Assembly: GCA_963082975.1 (NCBI GenBank)
Contig: OY720347.1
Span: forward strand, 16,629,187-16,693,186
DNA length: 64,000 nucleotides
Origin: Labia minor
Lineage: Eukaryota; Arthropoda; Insecta; Dermaptera; Spongiphoridae
Direction of reading: 5' to 3'
Each line of letters opens with the position of its first letter. Position 1 is the first letter of the stretch. Under the pieces are notes generated by a model that saw only the letters and a list, made by a program, of their open reading frames with translations, made no database searches and had not been told where the DNA came from. This document shows, piece by piece, positions 10,547 through 22,538 of the stretch. Position numbers and translations under genes: made by a program.

Positions 10547-12037
10547 AAAATTAATTAAATTAAAATATTTTAAGTAGATAATAATCAAATATGTTTTTAC
10601 TATAATAAAAAATTTAAAATTAAATTCATTCCTTATCATACATTATTCTTTTATATAAGTATTATTTTATTTTCAAATTAAAATACTCACTCATAGAGAT
10701 CAAAATCTTTATAGTGAATGGATCAACTCCCACTTCTACTTTATCTGTCACTCCCGTTAATTCTTCTTTCATTTCCATTCTATAATTAAATGATATTTAA
10801 TACAAAAGACTTAGAAAAGACATTAATAGAATGAATAACATTAGTATTATTTAAACATTCTTATATATTTATTACAATCATCTACTTCAATATATTTTCC
10901 ATTTTTATTTATATATATAAATCTGATAAATAATATTAATTAATTAATCATAACAAATGCAATTGAATATGTATACAAGAAAACATTCAATTTAACATTG
11001 ACATTTATAAATCGAAGAATAAAATGTTATTTACATGGAAGCCTTTTCACATCATAAATCACTTTTCTATAAATATATATATATATATATATATAATATT
11101 AAATTGATAGCTAACCATTCAGATTTAAATTTACAACGAAACAAAATGTTTGGCATCTTTTCATTTCACTTTTATAATGAAAATTGTTGAAAATAATCAA
11201 CCAACATGGATGAAAATTTTCACAGCAAATACAACAGATATACGACAAAACAAGGTTTATTATTATCTCTATTGATTAAAAAACATCGTACAATTTCATC
11301 AATTATTATCAATGATTCAGTTATTTTAAATATATAAATTTTAATATTTATTAATACCAATATTTTTTATTTGGCTTCGGGCTTAAGCCATTTAACCATG
11401 TTCACCAAAATAAATTGTTTATACAATTTTTTACATTTTAATTAATATATATATATAATTAACGATATGAAAAATAAAAAAAAGAAATTAAAGTAGCATG
11501 CAAATTACAATAAATGAATTAATTAGAAAAAAAAATATATCGATATATGTAGTCATAATAGTGTATTATTAAATTTTGAACTCTCAAATAGACTCTTATT
11601 TGAAATTGAACACTGGTAATTGTTTTATAGATTAAAAAAAAAATTTTTTTCATTTCTCGTTGGTTCCACACATGGATGAATATAATTTATTACAAATAAT
11701 GTTTTTAAACATATAGTTTTTTATATGAATCAATCATACATTTCCGTTGATAAAAAAACATGTAATAAAATATAATATTTATAATAAATATGTTCGTTTA
11801 CTTTTCCGTAAATACTTTTATTATTATGAGAAGTTATTTTTGGGTTATTTCACATTTAATAGTGAAATTTGAATCTTGACATTTCGGCGCCCATTTAGGC
11901 GCCATTTTCAAGAGAGTTAGAAGAGGAATTTTTTAGATAAGATTTATATTTTTTTCAATAACAAATTTGATATTTAAAAATTCTATTAAAAAAAAAAAAT
12001 TTTTTTTCTTACATTTCTTTAATAAAAACATGAAATT
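10547..12037. other. AT-rich sequence without recognisable gene
   Basis: No recognisable frame. (TA)n runs near 11070-11095. A small GC-richer palindromic spot at about 11883-11912 pairs GGCGCC with GGCGCC around a CATTTA spacer. Confidence 0.5.
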
Positions 12038-12629
12038 AGCTGGTGTGTCTCCACTCGACTATCTCGCAATTTGAATTGGATTAAATAACATAATATATTA
12101 TATTTAAATTTAATTTAATTAATTATAAATTATAAATTAAAATTAATAAATAATATTTATTAAACCAGCGCATGTTCGGCTCTTTCTTTTCACGTGTTGG
12201 CGCGTGAGATTTGCAGTGTTAAAAATTAACTAATTCTGGTACATTCAGCAATTTAATCAAGCTGAAATTCTATATATAGCAGTTTTATACAATTTTTAAT
12301 CATGTGAAAAATTATCAAATATATATCTTTATTTTTATAGTCACTTTAGAGGAAAAAAAATCAAAACATTGTAGGTAATGACCCTCTTCCCGTTGAGCTA
12401 CATTTCTCAAAAGTTGATAGAAAACTACGATTTTGAATACCAAATTTCATGATTCTAGCTCAAACCGTTTTTGCGTAATCTTGTCTACATATATACACAT
12501 ATATATATATATATATATACAGACATTAGTGAAAATGATTCTGGAACCTTCAAAACGTATAAAAACATCAAAATCTCAACATCGAAAATTTTCGTGATCA
12601 CAATACTATCTCGCCAGAGATAGTAAAAA
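12038..12629 (-). mobile_element. Family X HINE/Helentron-like repeat, copy 1
   Basis: Family X, read on the minus strand, starts with T residues and an 8-bp hairpin ACTATCTC-GCCA-GAGATAGT. It continues through a (CA/TG)n microsatellite and an ACCGGAAGAGGG-like block. It ends with GCGAGATAGT, a GAGTG-GAGA-CACTC hairpin and CCAGCT. The ACTATCTCGC and GCGAGATAGT ends are subterminal inverted repeats. This copy has a degenerate 3' hairpin (GAGTGGAGACACACC). Architecture matches HINE/DINE-1 elements; there is no protein-coding capacity. Confidence 0.65.
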
Positions 12630-13954
12630 GAGAACACCATATCGGCACAGGACCTAGCCTGCTCTTTTAGAACTTTTCTGATCACTAGAATTATTCAAAA
12701 TTTCTAACAATCTATAACATCTATTTAAATTATAATATGTATGTAGATATTAAAAACTACTAAGATAAAGTCTTCAAAATTTTAAACATGAAAATTTGTA
12801 GTTATAAATTAGACAATCATTAGACATCTTTGATTTAATTTTTTTAAAATTTTGTTACTAATAATCTTTTTATTGAAATCCTTTATCCTTTACCATAAAA
12901 TGGATAATAATCTAAATACTTATAATAAATCTCTAAGGTATAAATGAAGGCCATAATAAAAAATAGGTATGGGTATTTTCTAAGATAAAGAGATGAAGAT
13001 CTCACGGTAGAGTTTGGTGGTTTATGATTGTGGAATGTTTAAGATCATTCTTCCCACTATACCCCCCGGAAGGCTAGGAAGGACACGGTTGCCAACCCTG
13101 AAATCCATGGGCAGTTTAGTAATTAAACATTCCCAAGGGACAACCAAAGGATAACCCTAGAAGGGATCTTTTAAATTAACCCCATATCTCTCGGGTACTC
13201 TATTATTCATTAACTTTTCACTTTATCCTTTAAACGAGCCCACAGAATTTCTATGTATGAATTTCTATTTAGGGATAATCTTAAAAGAAAATTAAACTAA
13301 GACATACAATTTCAACTGGTAAATTTTAAAAATTTCTTACTTAATAAAAATAAAAGACAGATTTTCAACATTATTTTAATTAAATTTTTTTCATTTTTTT
13401 TTAAAACAAAAAACTTGTAAAATTTTGTACTTTATATCTTTATTTATTACTTACAATTTTTTACTATACATTATATTTTTTCTATTTTAAATATTATTAT
13501 AATTATCTAGTCATCTAGTCTCTTTAACTATTAAGTAAACATTGCTTTATATTCTAATTTATTTTTACTTCTTGTATAAATTTAATAAATCTCACAACAT
13601 CTATTAAGCACATATCAAAAACTTTTGTACAATATTAAATTAAATAGTCTTTATTTATTTTTCATATAAATTTGACATTATTTTTTGTATTAAAGAAATT
13701 TCATAATATTATAAAGCATAATCGATAAATAAATAGTATAAAAGTATGAGAATATGTTCAAGAATATTAATTAATCAAAAAACAAGAAATTAATTGATTA
13801 CCAACATCATTTATTATTTTATTCATTTATGAGATATATTTTAAAAAATATAAACATATTTCCTTTGAAATGTGTATCTATAAATATCAAAAAATATTTT
13901 CTCTAAATATTCTTCATAAAATTTATAAACTGAACAAAAGGGTAAAATTTACAG
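12630..13954. other. AT-rich sequence without recognisable gene
   Basis: Nothing recognisable. 13010-13200 is less AT-rich (contains CCCCCCGGAAGG) but has no open frame I can support. Confidence 0.5.
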
Positions 13955-14250
13955 GATAAAAGTCAAAATTTTAATGGCCTCTATGCATCCATAAACTTAA
14001 TTTTTGGCAAATAATTGAAATTGAGTTGGGTTTGGTATAAGTGGCTCGAATGGGTGAGGAAAAAACTGTTGAGATGTTTGTTTAATGGAAAATGAATTGG
14101 AAAATAACCAGTTGATAAATCAATCGATAAGTCAATGCGATTGGTCGATTATATAGAAAGGTAAATAGATATAATTTTGTTGAGAAAGTTAAAAAGGATC
14201 AAAATAGGAATATTTGGGGGAACTAGATAGATTTAGAGCTGTATAAAATA
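13955..14250 (+). pseudogene. Ancient LINE reverse-transcriptase tail fragment
   Basis: Strongly decayed relative of the LINE fragment in the two Helitrons. It can be aligned by eye: ATGGCCTCTATGCATCC matches the block at 3642-3658, then TGGCTCGAATGGGTGAGGAA matches the segment encoding ARMGEE, and GATCAAAATAGGAATATTTG matches the QDRDTW block. Stops and substitutions are frequent. It is outside any Helitron boundary, so it is an independent old LINE insertion. Confidence 0.5.
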
Positions 14251-15379
14251 TTAATTATTATTAATTAATAATTAGTTTTAAATTTTTAAATGAATTAGAA
14301 GATATATTCTTAAAATTAAAAAAAAATCAGTCATAATACATATAAATCAAGTGTAATTAAAAACAAATTAAATTTTCTCTTAAATAAAAAATGATATTAG
14401 ACTACCATATTAAAAATAAACAAATATTTATGTTTATTTTTTATTTAGATGTTATTTTACTCTAATTTTGTTATCCTCTTTTTTTCTTTTTTTTCACAAA
14501 AAATAAATAAATGAATAAATAAAATAATAATTATAAAAGAGGATTACTTAAATCTTAAACAAAATATATTTTTATATATAAATAGTGAATTATCGAGATT
14601 AAAAAAAAATAGTATGTAAAATGTTGAGAGAATGCTTAGTAATCTGCAGGATGTTATAAAGGTTGAAATTGCGGCATGACGATTATGATTATATTAAGAT
14701 GGGGGATTTAAATTTAAACGAATATTTTTCTTTTAATTACCTTATCTACCCCTATCATTAAAAAAGTAATTATTTCTTTCCTATTAGAATTGAAAGTTAA
14801 TTTCCCATTCTTTTAAATTGCCTCGAAAAGCTCATCGTTTTGAAAAATAATTTGAAGATTTTTTTCCCCCAATGACAATAGGAAAGATTTTCCTCATAAA
14901 AAATTAGGAGTATGTCGTTTTCAAACTTAATGTACAGAATTTGATGAGGTGAATATTTCAAAACCAATATAAGATTATTTCTTTTTAATGGATATTTATA
15001 AATTATTCAGATCGAAATTTATTTTATTTTCCATTTTTTATTTCTTGCAAAAATTGATCTCGCTATTCATGATCGTCTCTTTAATTTTGAGTCTTGAATT
15101 ATTTTATTATTTTAATGTACTATTTTACATGTATATAATAAATATTTAAATCTAATCTACTATCAAATCGGAAATTCCGAATAAATTTATGATCACATCA
15201 CGTTTCAGAATTAATATAAAATTCCATTTTTATTTACATTGGCGGAAAAATTCAAACTGTAAGAAAAAATTGGATTTGAGAAATGAATATTAACTAAAAT
15301 ATTTCTCTGGAGGAAAAAATCCAATCATTGAACATTTGAATGTCTGCATACAAAATCTTGCGACTACAACGGTTAATAA
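14251..15379. other. AT-rich sequence without recognisable gene
   Basis: No recognisable feature. Confidence 0.5.
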
Positions 15380-15798
15380 CCCCTCAAGCCGGGAACCCGA
15401 GTACGAACTCGCGCGACAAAATCTAATGTAACGGCGGGACCCCGAGTCCGTACTCGCCAGCTTCCAGCGTTTATATAAATATGCACTTCCCTGCCATCTC
15501 TAGATCAATTTTGAAAATTTTTCCACTTTTAAATCTACAATAATTAGACTTTCTCTTTTTTCCACTTTTTTATTGGTTTTTTTCGAACGCATGTTTTTTT
15601 AAAGAAGAAAATACCGTTTTTTTTTTGTCTTCAAAACTCAATTTCTAGCTAAGCTGATTAAATTTTTTGTATACAAAGAAATAACTTACCATTTATATTG
15701 AGTATAGTTTATGAGATATTAATTATATTAGGTACGAGTGCAAGAAAGTGCATTTTTCGCTCATTGGCACAGGAAAATTTAATTCCCGGCTTGAGGGG
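15380..15798. mobile_element. piggyBac-like (TTAA-type) MITE
   Basis: Perfect 16-bp terminal inverted repeats: CCCCTCAAGCCGGGAA at 15380-15395 and its reverse complement at 15783-15798. The right end is followed by TTAA; on the left a TTAA lies 3 bases further out. It is 419 bp long with no coding sequence. Inside the left end are two direct repeats of about 24 bp (15390-15413 and 15435-15458), each centred on a hairpin with the same stem CGAGT/ACTCG but a different loop. They look like binding sites for a transposase supplied elsewhere. The superfamily is inferred from TTAA and the C-rich termini. Confidence 0.65.
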
Positions 15799-17324
15799 TT
15801 AAGATACCTTTATTTCACATTTTAAATCCCTTTTCTCACGCATGCGTATTTGATTAGTGTCTCGAGATTACAAGTTAACGCATAAGAAGAAAAAATTTAT
15901 AAGTAAAATTTTGGATTAATGTGGTTTCAATTTTGTATGCAAACTTCTAAATTTTTATTTAGCATAACTCCTTGAAGGAGTTAATATTTTTTTCACTTTT
16001 TTCCAATATAATACTTGCATTATATATTTATTTATTTAAATTCCTTGTTTATATTATTTTGAAGATTTTGTTTTACTAATTGTAAAATATGTGTAAGTAG
16101 TATATACTATATTAATTCATTCTATACTATTTGATTATTAAATTTTTATACTTCATCTATTATTTATATATAATGACTTATGAATACATTTATAGGTGAA
16201 AAATATAAAAATGTAAAGAAAAGAATATTTTATAAAAATTTTGGGCAATATTAAAAAAAACTTATATAATAACAATGAACTTTTGCATCTTTATCCAGAG
16301 TTAGATAATACTATATTTTAAATTCAGCCAACTTCACATATAATAAAAGACCAACTTTTGCAACGACTTGTTGAGTGAATCGGTTTGAATCAACTTCAAT
16401 CTTATCAACAATCTTCAACTTTACAACAGCTTCCTTTAAAATCCATTTATCATTATTACTAATACAATTTCATTTAATAGATAAATGTTTTAAAAATTGT
16501 CTATCAAATTTTTGAAATAAAATAAGACAAATAAAAATATATACGTATAATGAAAAAAATTATAAATATATCTTTAGTCTTTTGTGTGTTTGTTTTTATT
16601 TAATAAAATTATGAAAATATGTTTAATCAATTTGTAAATTTCGATAATTGTTCCGCGAATCTGCGTTGTTATTTTTCCACTCTGACAGCTTTTAAGGGTG
16701 CATTTGCAAGGCTAATTAGTTTGTTAACAACCTGGTCGGCAGATGCTTGCGGGATGCTCATAAAAACATCACCAGCCCATTTCAAATTATCATAAAAATC
16801 ACAAATTAACAGAAAAATTATTTTCTTTTTAGTTCATTTTAATTTACTGGTTTATTTTGGTGAAAAATGGTAAAATAATTTTAATATCATATTATATAGG
16901 CAGCAAATATTAAATAGTTATTTTAATTAACTTTTTGAAAGTTACCTGATTCGGATGTATGATACGTACAAACAGTAATTTATTTATATTTATTCATAGA
17001 AAATCCATCTTTTATTTCATGATAAATTATTTTGATGAATATAATTATTAATAATAATAATTAATAGAGACCTTAGTTAAAAAGACATCAGCTAGCTATA
17101 AAAAAACAAAAAAAAAAAGTTCGAATGTTAAAGTTATTATTAAAGGGTATGCCATGTGTTCTAGTTTGTATTTAGTTAATTCTAACTAATTCAATAATTA
17201 AAAGAAAACCCATATATATATATATGTGTGGGGTTTGCTATTTATATTTTTGATCTAGTAATTTAAAACAAATAGTTATGATCGAAATTGTCTTTACCAT
17301 CAATCAATAAATACAAGTAATATA
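15799..17324. other. AT-rich sequence without recognisable gene
   Basis: No gene found. A Gln/Leu-rich open stretch around 16365-16440 is too short and too generic to call. Confidence 0.45.
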
Positions 17325-17810
17325 CCAGGGCAGGATAATAAGTCCGTGACTTTTACAATTTCTTGTTTCTCCAATAAAATGGCAACACTGCCCATGTCAG
17401 CAGGCAACTATCAGCTAACTCCTGTCGAAATTTGTACCAGCTTGGTTTTTTTAGTTTTTGTTTGACTTTCTTTGATAGAAGACTACCTCGTGATTTGAGA
17501 AGAAAATGGAAAAAAGTGAATTTACATGAAAATCCATGAATTGGGGTACGAATTCTCTCATCGAATACTCCTCATCCGCACTATTCTTCGGACTTAACCC
17601 TGACTCAGTATTTCTTGATTCCAAACCTGAAGAAATGGGTCGGCGGAAAAAGATTTGAATCCAACGATTAAAACATATTTTGATGTCCTCGACAAATGGA
17701 AGTGGAAGGGATAAACAAATTGGAAGCTCAAAGGAGACTACGATGAAAAATAAAATATTTTTTGATCCAAAAACCTGTCTTTTAAAGTCGGGCCTATTGA
17801 CCTGCCTTAG
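17325..17810 (+). mobile_element. Internally deleted mariner
   Basis: Terminal inverted repeats are CCAGGGCAGGATAATAAGTC on the left and CTAAGGCAGGTCAATAGGCC read inward from the right, with flanking TA dinucleotides. The first 200 bases match the 5' untranslated region of the mariner at 32,9 kb. The remainder encodes the end of a mariner transposase in broken frames: PNLKKWVGGKRFESN, then LKGDYDEK. The N-terminal helix-turn-helix and the first two catalytic acids are gone. Only 486 bp remain of about 1.3 kb, so it is non-autonomous. Confidence 0.8.
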
Positions 17811-18525
17811 TATCAATAGATCATGTTTTGACTAAATTTCCAATTTTTAATTCCGAAAGGTTTTAATTTAATATTAAAAACAAAACTTTACAAGAATAAC
17901 TTTTAGAAGATTAATATATTTAAATTTATAGAATCAAATCAAATTATTACAAAAAATGAAAGTAATTGAGATAGTGTGACTGTCTTTGAAGTTATTATCT
18001 TAAACTAAATTATTAACAATATTTAGAAAAATTATATAATCTATTTTGTTATACCCTTTACTAGTTTGATTAGATTATTGATAGAGTCCTCAATCGGTAT
18101 TAAGAGACAAATTTGTTTGTTAATTCAGTTGTTTGTTTGCTTAATGCCTTAATGGTTGATTTTAGTTTGAATTAATTCATTTATATATACTCTAATCTAT
18201 GTAGTTTCAAGTCACCTCTTTTATTTATATTAATTTTTTTTTATATATATTTATTTATTATTGTAATATTACTCATTTATTGATCAATTGATGTAAAGTA
18301 AGCAACAGTTTTAATGTGATATTAATGGCCTTTTATATCGAATAATAATAACATAATTATTTTTGGATTATTAATAAAGGATAAATTTAATAGATGTTAA
18401 GTCAATGTAGAAAATCCTTCAGAAAAAAATGAATTTTAGTTCATGTATAAAAAAAAATAAGTTTAAATTTTCTATTTTAATTTGATTATCTAAGTCTTTC
18501 TTTTATGTATGTTAATTTGTTGGAT
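17811..18525. other. AT-rich sequence without recognisable gene
   Basis: No recognisable feature. Confidence 0.5.
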
Positions 18526-18752
18526 GGGGAACGCGGGGGAACGACGTTCCCTTACCTTTTTTTCAGAACCGGAACGCGTTCCAGTACTTTTTCATGTCCC
18601 GCGACAACTCCCACTTAAATCTACTGTTAGAATATCTTTTTTTGTGTTCGTTAATAATTTGTATAGTAAGAATAAGTAAAAATAAAAACTTATATGGAAA
18701 AAAATAGTTTTCTGAAAATAGAACTTTTTTTTGCTCCCACTATGCGTTCCCT
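18526..18752. repeat. Possible MITE with clustered GGAACG/CGTTCC motifs
   Basis: GGGGAACGCGG starts the segment and GCGTTCCC ends it. Between them are GGGAACGACGTTCCC and a perfect 12-bp palindrome GGAACGCGTTCC (18571-18582). TTGGATG occurs just outside the left end (18519-18525) and again at 18776-18782, but not adjacent to the right motif, so a target duplication is doubtful. No coding sequence. Confidence 0.35.
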
Positions 18753-19864
18753 TCTTATTTTACCAATACATCATTGGTTGGATGTAAGTATAGATGATTT
18801 GTTTAAATGAAAATAATAAATTAAATAAATTACTTATAAAATCAAGATTTCTAAATTACTATTATTTCTAAATAATTTTAATATTGAAATGAAAAAAAAA
18901 ACTATTTCCAAATATGTTCAACCCTATTTTTATTTTATTCATAAAAAAGAAAAAAAAAGAAATAGAACTCGTACCGATTTGTAAATAAAAAGATAAGTAG
19001 TATTATTTGGCATTGAAAAACAAGCGATGGGCAGGAATTGAGATTCAATCACTCCGTTATAAAGTGCCTGCATTGGCGAAAAAAAAAATGACAAGACAAA
19101 TTCGTGGCATGAAGAAGGAGGGCGAACGCCAGTCATATATCAAATCATGTCACATCCAAACAATTCAATCGCCCCTATTTTCTAATGTCTCTCTGCTCTC
19201 ATCGCCATTTATCAAAATAAATAAATAATAAAAAAAAATCATTATTATAATTAATATGTTTATTTAATAAATATTATATTTTTAAATTTCTCAATAATTA
19301 TTAAACCAATTCAAATAATTATTAAATATTATTCTTAACTATTATCTATCTAATTATTCATCCATGTTCAACTTCAAATAGTAGATTATATGATATTAAC
19401 AAAAACATCTCTAATTAATTTTAATTAGCTAAATTCTGTTTTAACATAATAATTATTATTTAATTACTTAATGATAAATTAATATAATAATTTTAATTTA
19501 ATTTTTAATATTTAGATTCTATTACGAGAAAATTATATTGATGTTATTATTATCCCTTCTTAATTAGTTTTTTTGAATAAGGGAATAGAATAGAGAGCCT
19601 ATCAATAAATACTTTAATTAATTCTAATAATAGTAATAATTTTTTTTCTCAACTCAGAATTACCATTTTTAATAAAATTAGTCTTTCTTGAGTTATGAAA
19701 TGAAATTTCGTGAGATGATATAAGTATATGACAAAATTTGATTTAATGGAAATTTCTATAAGATGGTTAGTAAATCTACATTATGTTCTAAGACAAATGA
19801 ATCAACAAGCATTAACGTAGCTTCCTATCATATTTTTCAAAATGCAAGAATATAAATATAGACA
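18753..19864. other. AT-rich sequence; small GC-richer patch at 19010-19200
   Basis: No recognisable protein. The 19010-19200 patch is open for about 70 codons on the plus strand, but its composition and sequence resemble no family I know. Confidence 0.45.
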
Positions 19865-20454
19865 AGGTTTGTTTAAAAGAAAAGATGAATTTTGAATTAT
19901 TTCGAAAAGTATTTATTTATTCATCAATATCCATAATGCACTTATACCAGCGCTTCTTCCAATCTTTTGAAATGCGCTTTCCGAATTTATCTCATCAATT
20001 GTGGCAAAACGCTTTCCTTTAATTGGTCTCTTCAGTTTCGAGAATAGGAAAAAGTCGCAAAGAGCCAAATCTGGTGAATACGGTGGTTGAGACATGATTT
20101 TGGGGTTATTTTTGGCTAAAAAATCACGAACAAGCAATGATGTGTGAGCAGGTCCATAATCGTGATGCAGAATCCACAATTTCGATCGATTGAGCCGTAT
20201 TGCTTCATGCAAACTTTGCATAACTTCCTTGCAGTATTCCTTATTTTTTTTTAAAAAAAAAAGTAAAAAATCGAAGAACACACAAAACGTGACTAACTTT
20301 TTTAGTTGTCAAAAACAAACTACCAATCCAAAATGGCTGTTAATATCAACATATGGGAAACCTAAGTTTACCAATATATGAAAAAAAAAATCAATAATCG
20401 AATGTACACAGCCCGCGAAAATTCATAATTCACTTTTTCTTTTGAACAGACCTT
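19865..20454 (-). mobile_element. Internally deleted mariner, transposase C-terminal remnant
   Basis: The ends are similar: AAGGTTTGTTTAAAAGAAAA on the left and TAAGGTCTGTTCAAAAGAAA read inward from the right, with TA after the right end. On the minus strand, 20262-19913 encodes the mariner catalytic C-terminal part: WILHHDYGPAHTSLLVRDFL keeps the second Asp (HHD), and PPYSPDLALCDFFLF keeps the third (CDFF). After FATIDEI there is a deletion and frameshift, then KRWYKCI in another frame. The N-terminal DNA-binding region and first Asp are missing. Dead and non-autonomous at 590 bp. Confidence 0.8.
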
Positions 20455-20829
20455 ATATATACATAGATATATATGTACTATCCCATCATATATTTCATAA
20501 ATTATGATAACACATATTTATTTTGATTGGTATTGCTATACAAATATAGCTCACATATTTTAAATTTTTTTTTTAAGTTAACAAAATTAAATATTAACTA
20601 AATAATTCTACTTATATCAATTTTTTAAATATTCTATTCATATTTACCTTTTCACAATTAAATTTTTAGGTTTGAATAATAATATAAACATCTTTTTTTA
20701 TCAATGATGTGTCCCGACTAAATCAATTTTAAATTTTTTTTTTATGTGAATATTTTTAATTCTAATATTTTAATTTAAGACATAGTCCTATTTTACAATA
20801 TAGGCAGAAATATTAGATAATTTATTATT

Positions 20830-21215
20830 CTACAATATATAAAGAATAATATTGGGGGTGGGGTCACTCGGGGTTCGTTGGCGGCGGTTGTTGTGATGTG
20901 TGTGTTTGTCGTATTGTCTTGGTGTGATTTGTGGGTTGCGGTCGTGCTCTTTGGATGTTGTCCCCTGTTTCTAGGTGATGGTTGTATCAAAATGCCGAAT
21001 GGGAAGATACGCTCCAAAGAAGAAATAGCTGCACGGAAGTCCTGAAAATATAAACAACGATTAATTGAATAATATAACTGGAAACACACTTAAAGCATGA
21101 ACAAAGATGTTAATCAATGAATTTTGTATTGTAAAGAATTGTTATGTACATAATGCCGAATGTGGCTATTAAATAAATAAATAGAATAAATAAAATAATA
21201 ATAAATAAAGAATAA
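20830..21215 (+). mobile_element. Possible LINE 3' end with TAAA/TAA-rich tail
   Basis: A G/T-rich, relatively GC-rich block contains a short frame ending MPNGKIRSKEEIAARKS, then about 120 bases of AT-rich sequence, then a tail of TAAA and TAA repeats (about 21167-21210). Tails of this kind finish many non-LTR retrotransposons. I do not recognise the protein, so this is weak. Confidence 0.3.
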
Positions 21216-21639
21216 TACAGAAAAAAAAATTCCATTTTGGAATTTGAATTTTTAATATTTGCATATTTCAAGAGTTACTGTTCATTTTGTATTTTAATTA
21301 AAATAACAATTGTATTGTTAATCCTATTAAAAAAAATTACTCAAAGATTTTTTTTTTAATTTGTTTTTGTAAATGTAATAGATGATCGTAATTTAATTTA
21401 CAATTGACCACATATGTAATCCTATCCATTTGTCAATTGCTGTAAGCGGTTCGGATTAGCTAACCAAATGACTCTAATCGTTTACTCTCTAATTTTTTTT
21501 AACGGATAAATTAGCTAAACGATCCGTACAATCGGCTGATTCAAAAAAATTGACAGCGAAACTTATATAAGTGTTTTTTATAGAGATATTTTTTTTTACA
21601 AAAATAAATAAAAACTTATAAAATATTATCTAGAAATAA

Positions 21640-21925
21640 TCAAGAATAGTATAATAATTTCATTAAATGATATTTTTTTCTTTTGACCGAGTGAAGTCCA
21701 TTGTTTTGATTGTTCTTTTATTTCTGGCTTGTAGTGATGGATCCATGTTTCGTCGACAGTCACGAAACGCCGTAGAAGCTCTTTTTGTCCAAACAGTGCT
21801 TCGAAGTTGTCATGCGATTCCGTTTTTGTTCCACTGTGAGCAAACGCGGAACCCATATCGCCGATAGCTTTCTCATGCCCAATTTTTCGTGAAGGATATT
21901 TTGTACGTTTTCAATAGAGATGTTT
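21640..21925 (-). pseudogene. Mariner transposase middle fragment
   Basis: On the minus strand the fragment runs ISIENVQNILHEKLGMRKLS, then PRLLTVEQKRNR, a one-base frameshift, then RRFVTVDETWIHHYKPE and EQSKQWTS. This is the standard mariner linker and the first catalytic Asp (VDETW). It stops after about 85 residues; second and third Asp are absent. It lies head to head with a fragment of a different mariner at 21988-22538, separated by a Penelope-like tail. The KQSKQW wording marks it as a different lineage from its neighbour. Confidence 0.85.
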
Positions 21926-21987
21926 ATAATTATTAAGGGAATTTTTATTAAAAGACCACATTGTTTGTATAAAATTATTTATTATTT
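21926..21987 (-). repeat. Penelope-like terminal repeat tail, third copy
   Basis: On the minus strand it matches the end of the retroelement repeats at 59383-59440 and 49683-49745, including ATACAAACAATGTGG and AATAAAAATTCCC. It sits exactly at the junction between two oppositely oriented mariner fragments. Confidence 0.6.
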
Positions 21988-22538
21988 TAAAAGGTTATGT
22001 TGTGTGTGTGTATGGTGAGATTGGAAAGGAATAGTTTATTATAAGGTGCTACAACCTAGCTAAACTATTAATTCGATTCGCTACTGTGAACAATTAACTA
22101 GATTACAGCAAGCAATTCAAAACAAGCGGCCAGAATTGATCAATAGAAAGGGTGTTGTCTACCATCATGACAACGCCCGGCTACACACATTTTTGATGAC
22201 TCGCCAAAAACTGATTGAACTTGGTTGAGAAGTTTTAATGCATCCACCATATAGTCCAGACCTTGCGCCATCCGACTACCATTTGTTTCGGTCTTTGCTA
22301 AACTTTCTTGGTGGAAAAAAATTGGCCAATAAAACATCCGTCGAAAACACTGTGGCAGAATTTTTTGCCAGTAAACAACAGAAGTTCTACATCGATGGAA
22401 TTATGAAATTACCCGGCAAATGGCAAAAGTCATAGATAATAATGGGCAGTATGTACTTGATTAAAATTGATTATCAATAAAGAAAAATTTCATTCACATT
22501 GGTACAAAAAAACCGAAAAGTCTTTTTCCTTCACCCAA
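21988..22538 (+). pseudogene. Mariner transposase C-terminal half and 3' end
   Basis: Starts at the DWKGIVYYKVL block, then YCEQLTRLQQAIQNKRPELI, the second catalytic Asp in VVYHHDNARLHT, and the third in PPYSPDLAPSDYHLFRSL. It ends FYIDGIMKLPGKWQKS at a stop near 22434. A frameshift and in-frame stops (for example just before EVLMHPPY) kill it. The right terminal sequence AAGTCTTTTTCCTTCACCCA follows at about 22517-22536. It belongs to the lineage with WWDWKG and RPELINRKGVV, as in mellifera/cecropia-like mariners (inferred). Confidence 0.85.

Noticed and set aside
17451..17816. 121-codon minus-strand frame
   Set aside because: It is antisense to recognisable mariner transposase sequence and lies in a deleted mariner.
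20793..21089. 98-codon minus-strand frame rich in Thr, His and Pro
   Set aside because: It reads the complement of a G/T-rich block and looks like a compositional artefact; the plus-strand LINE tail is more plausible.
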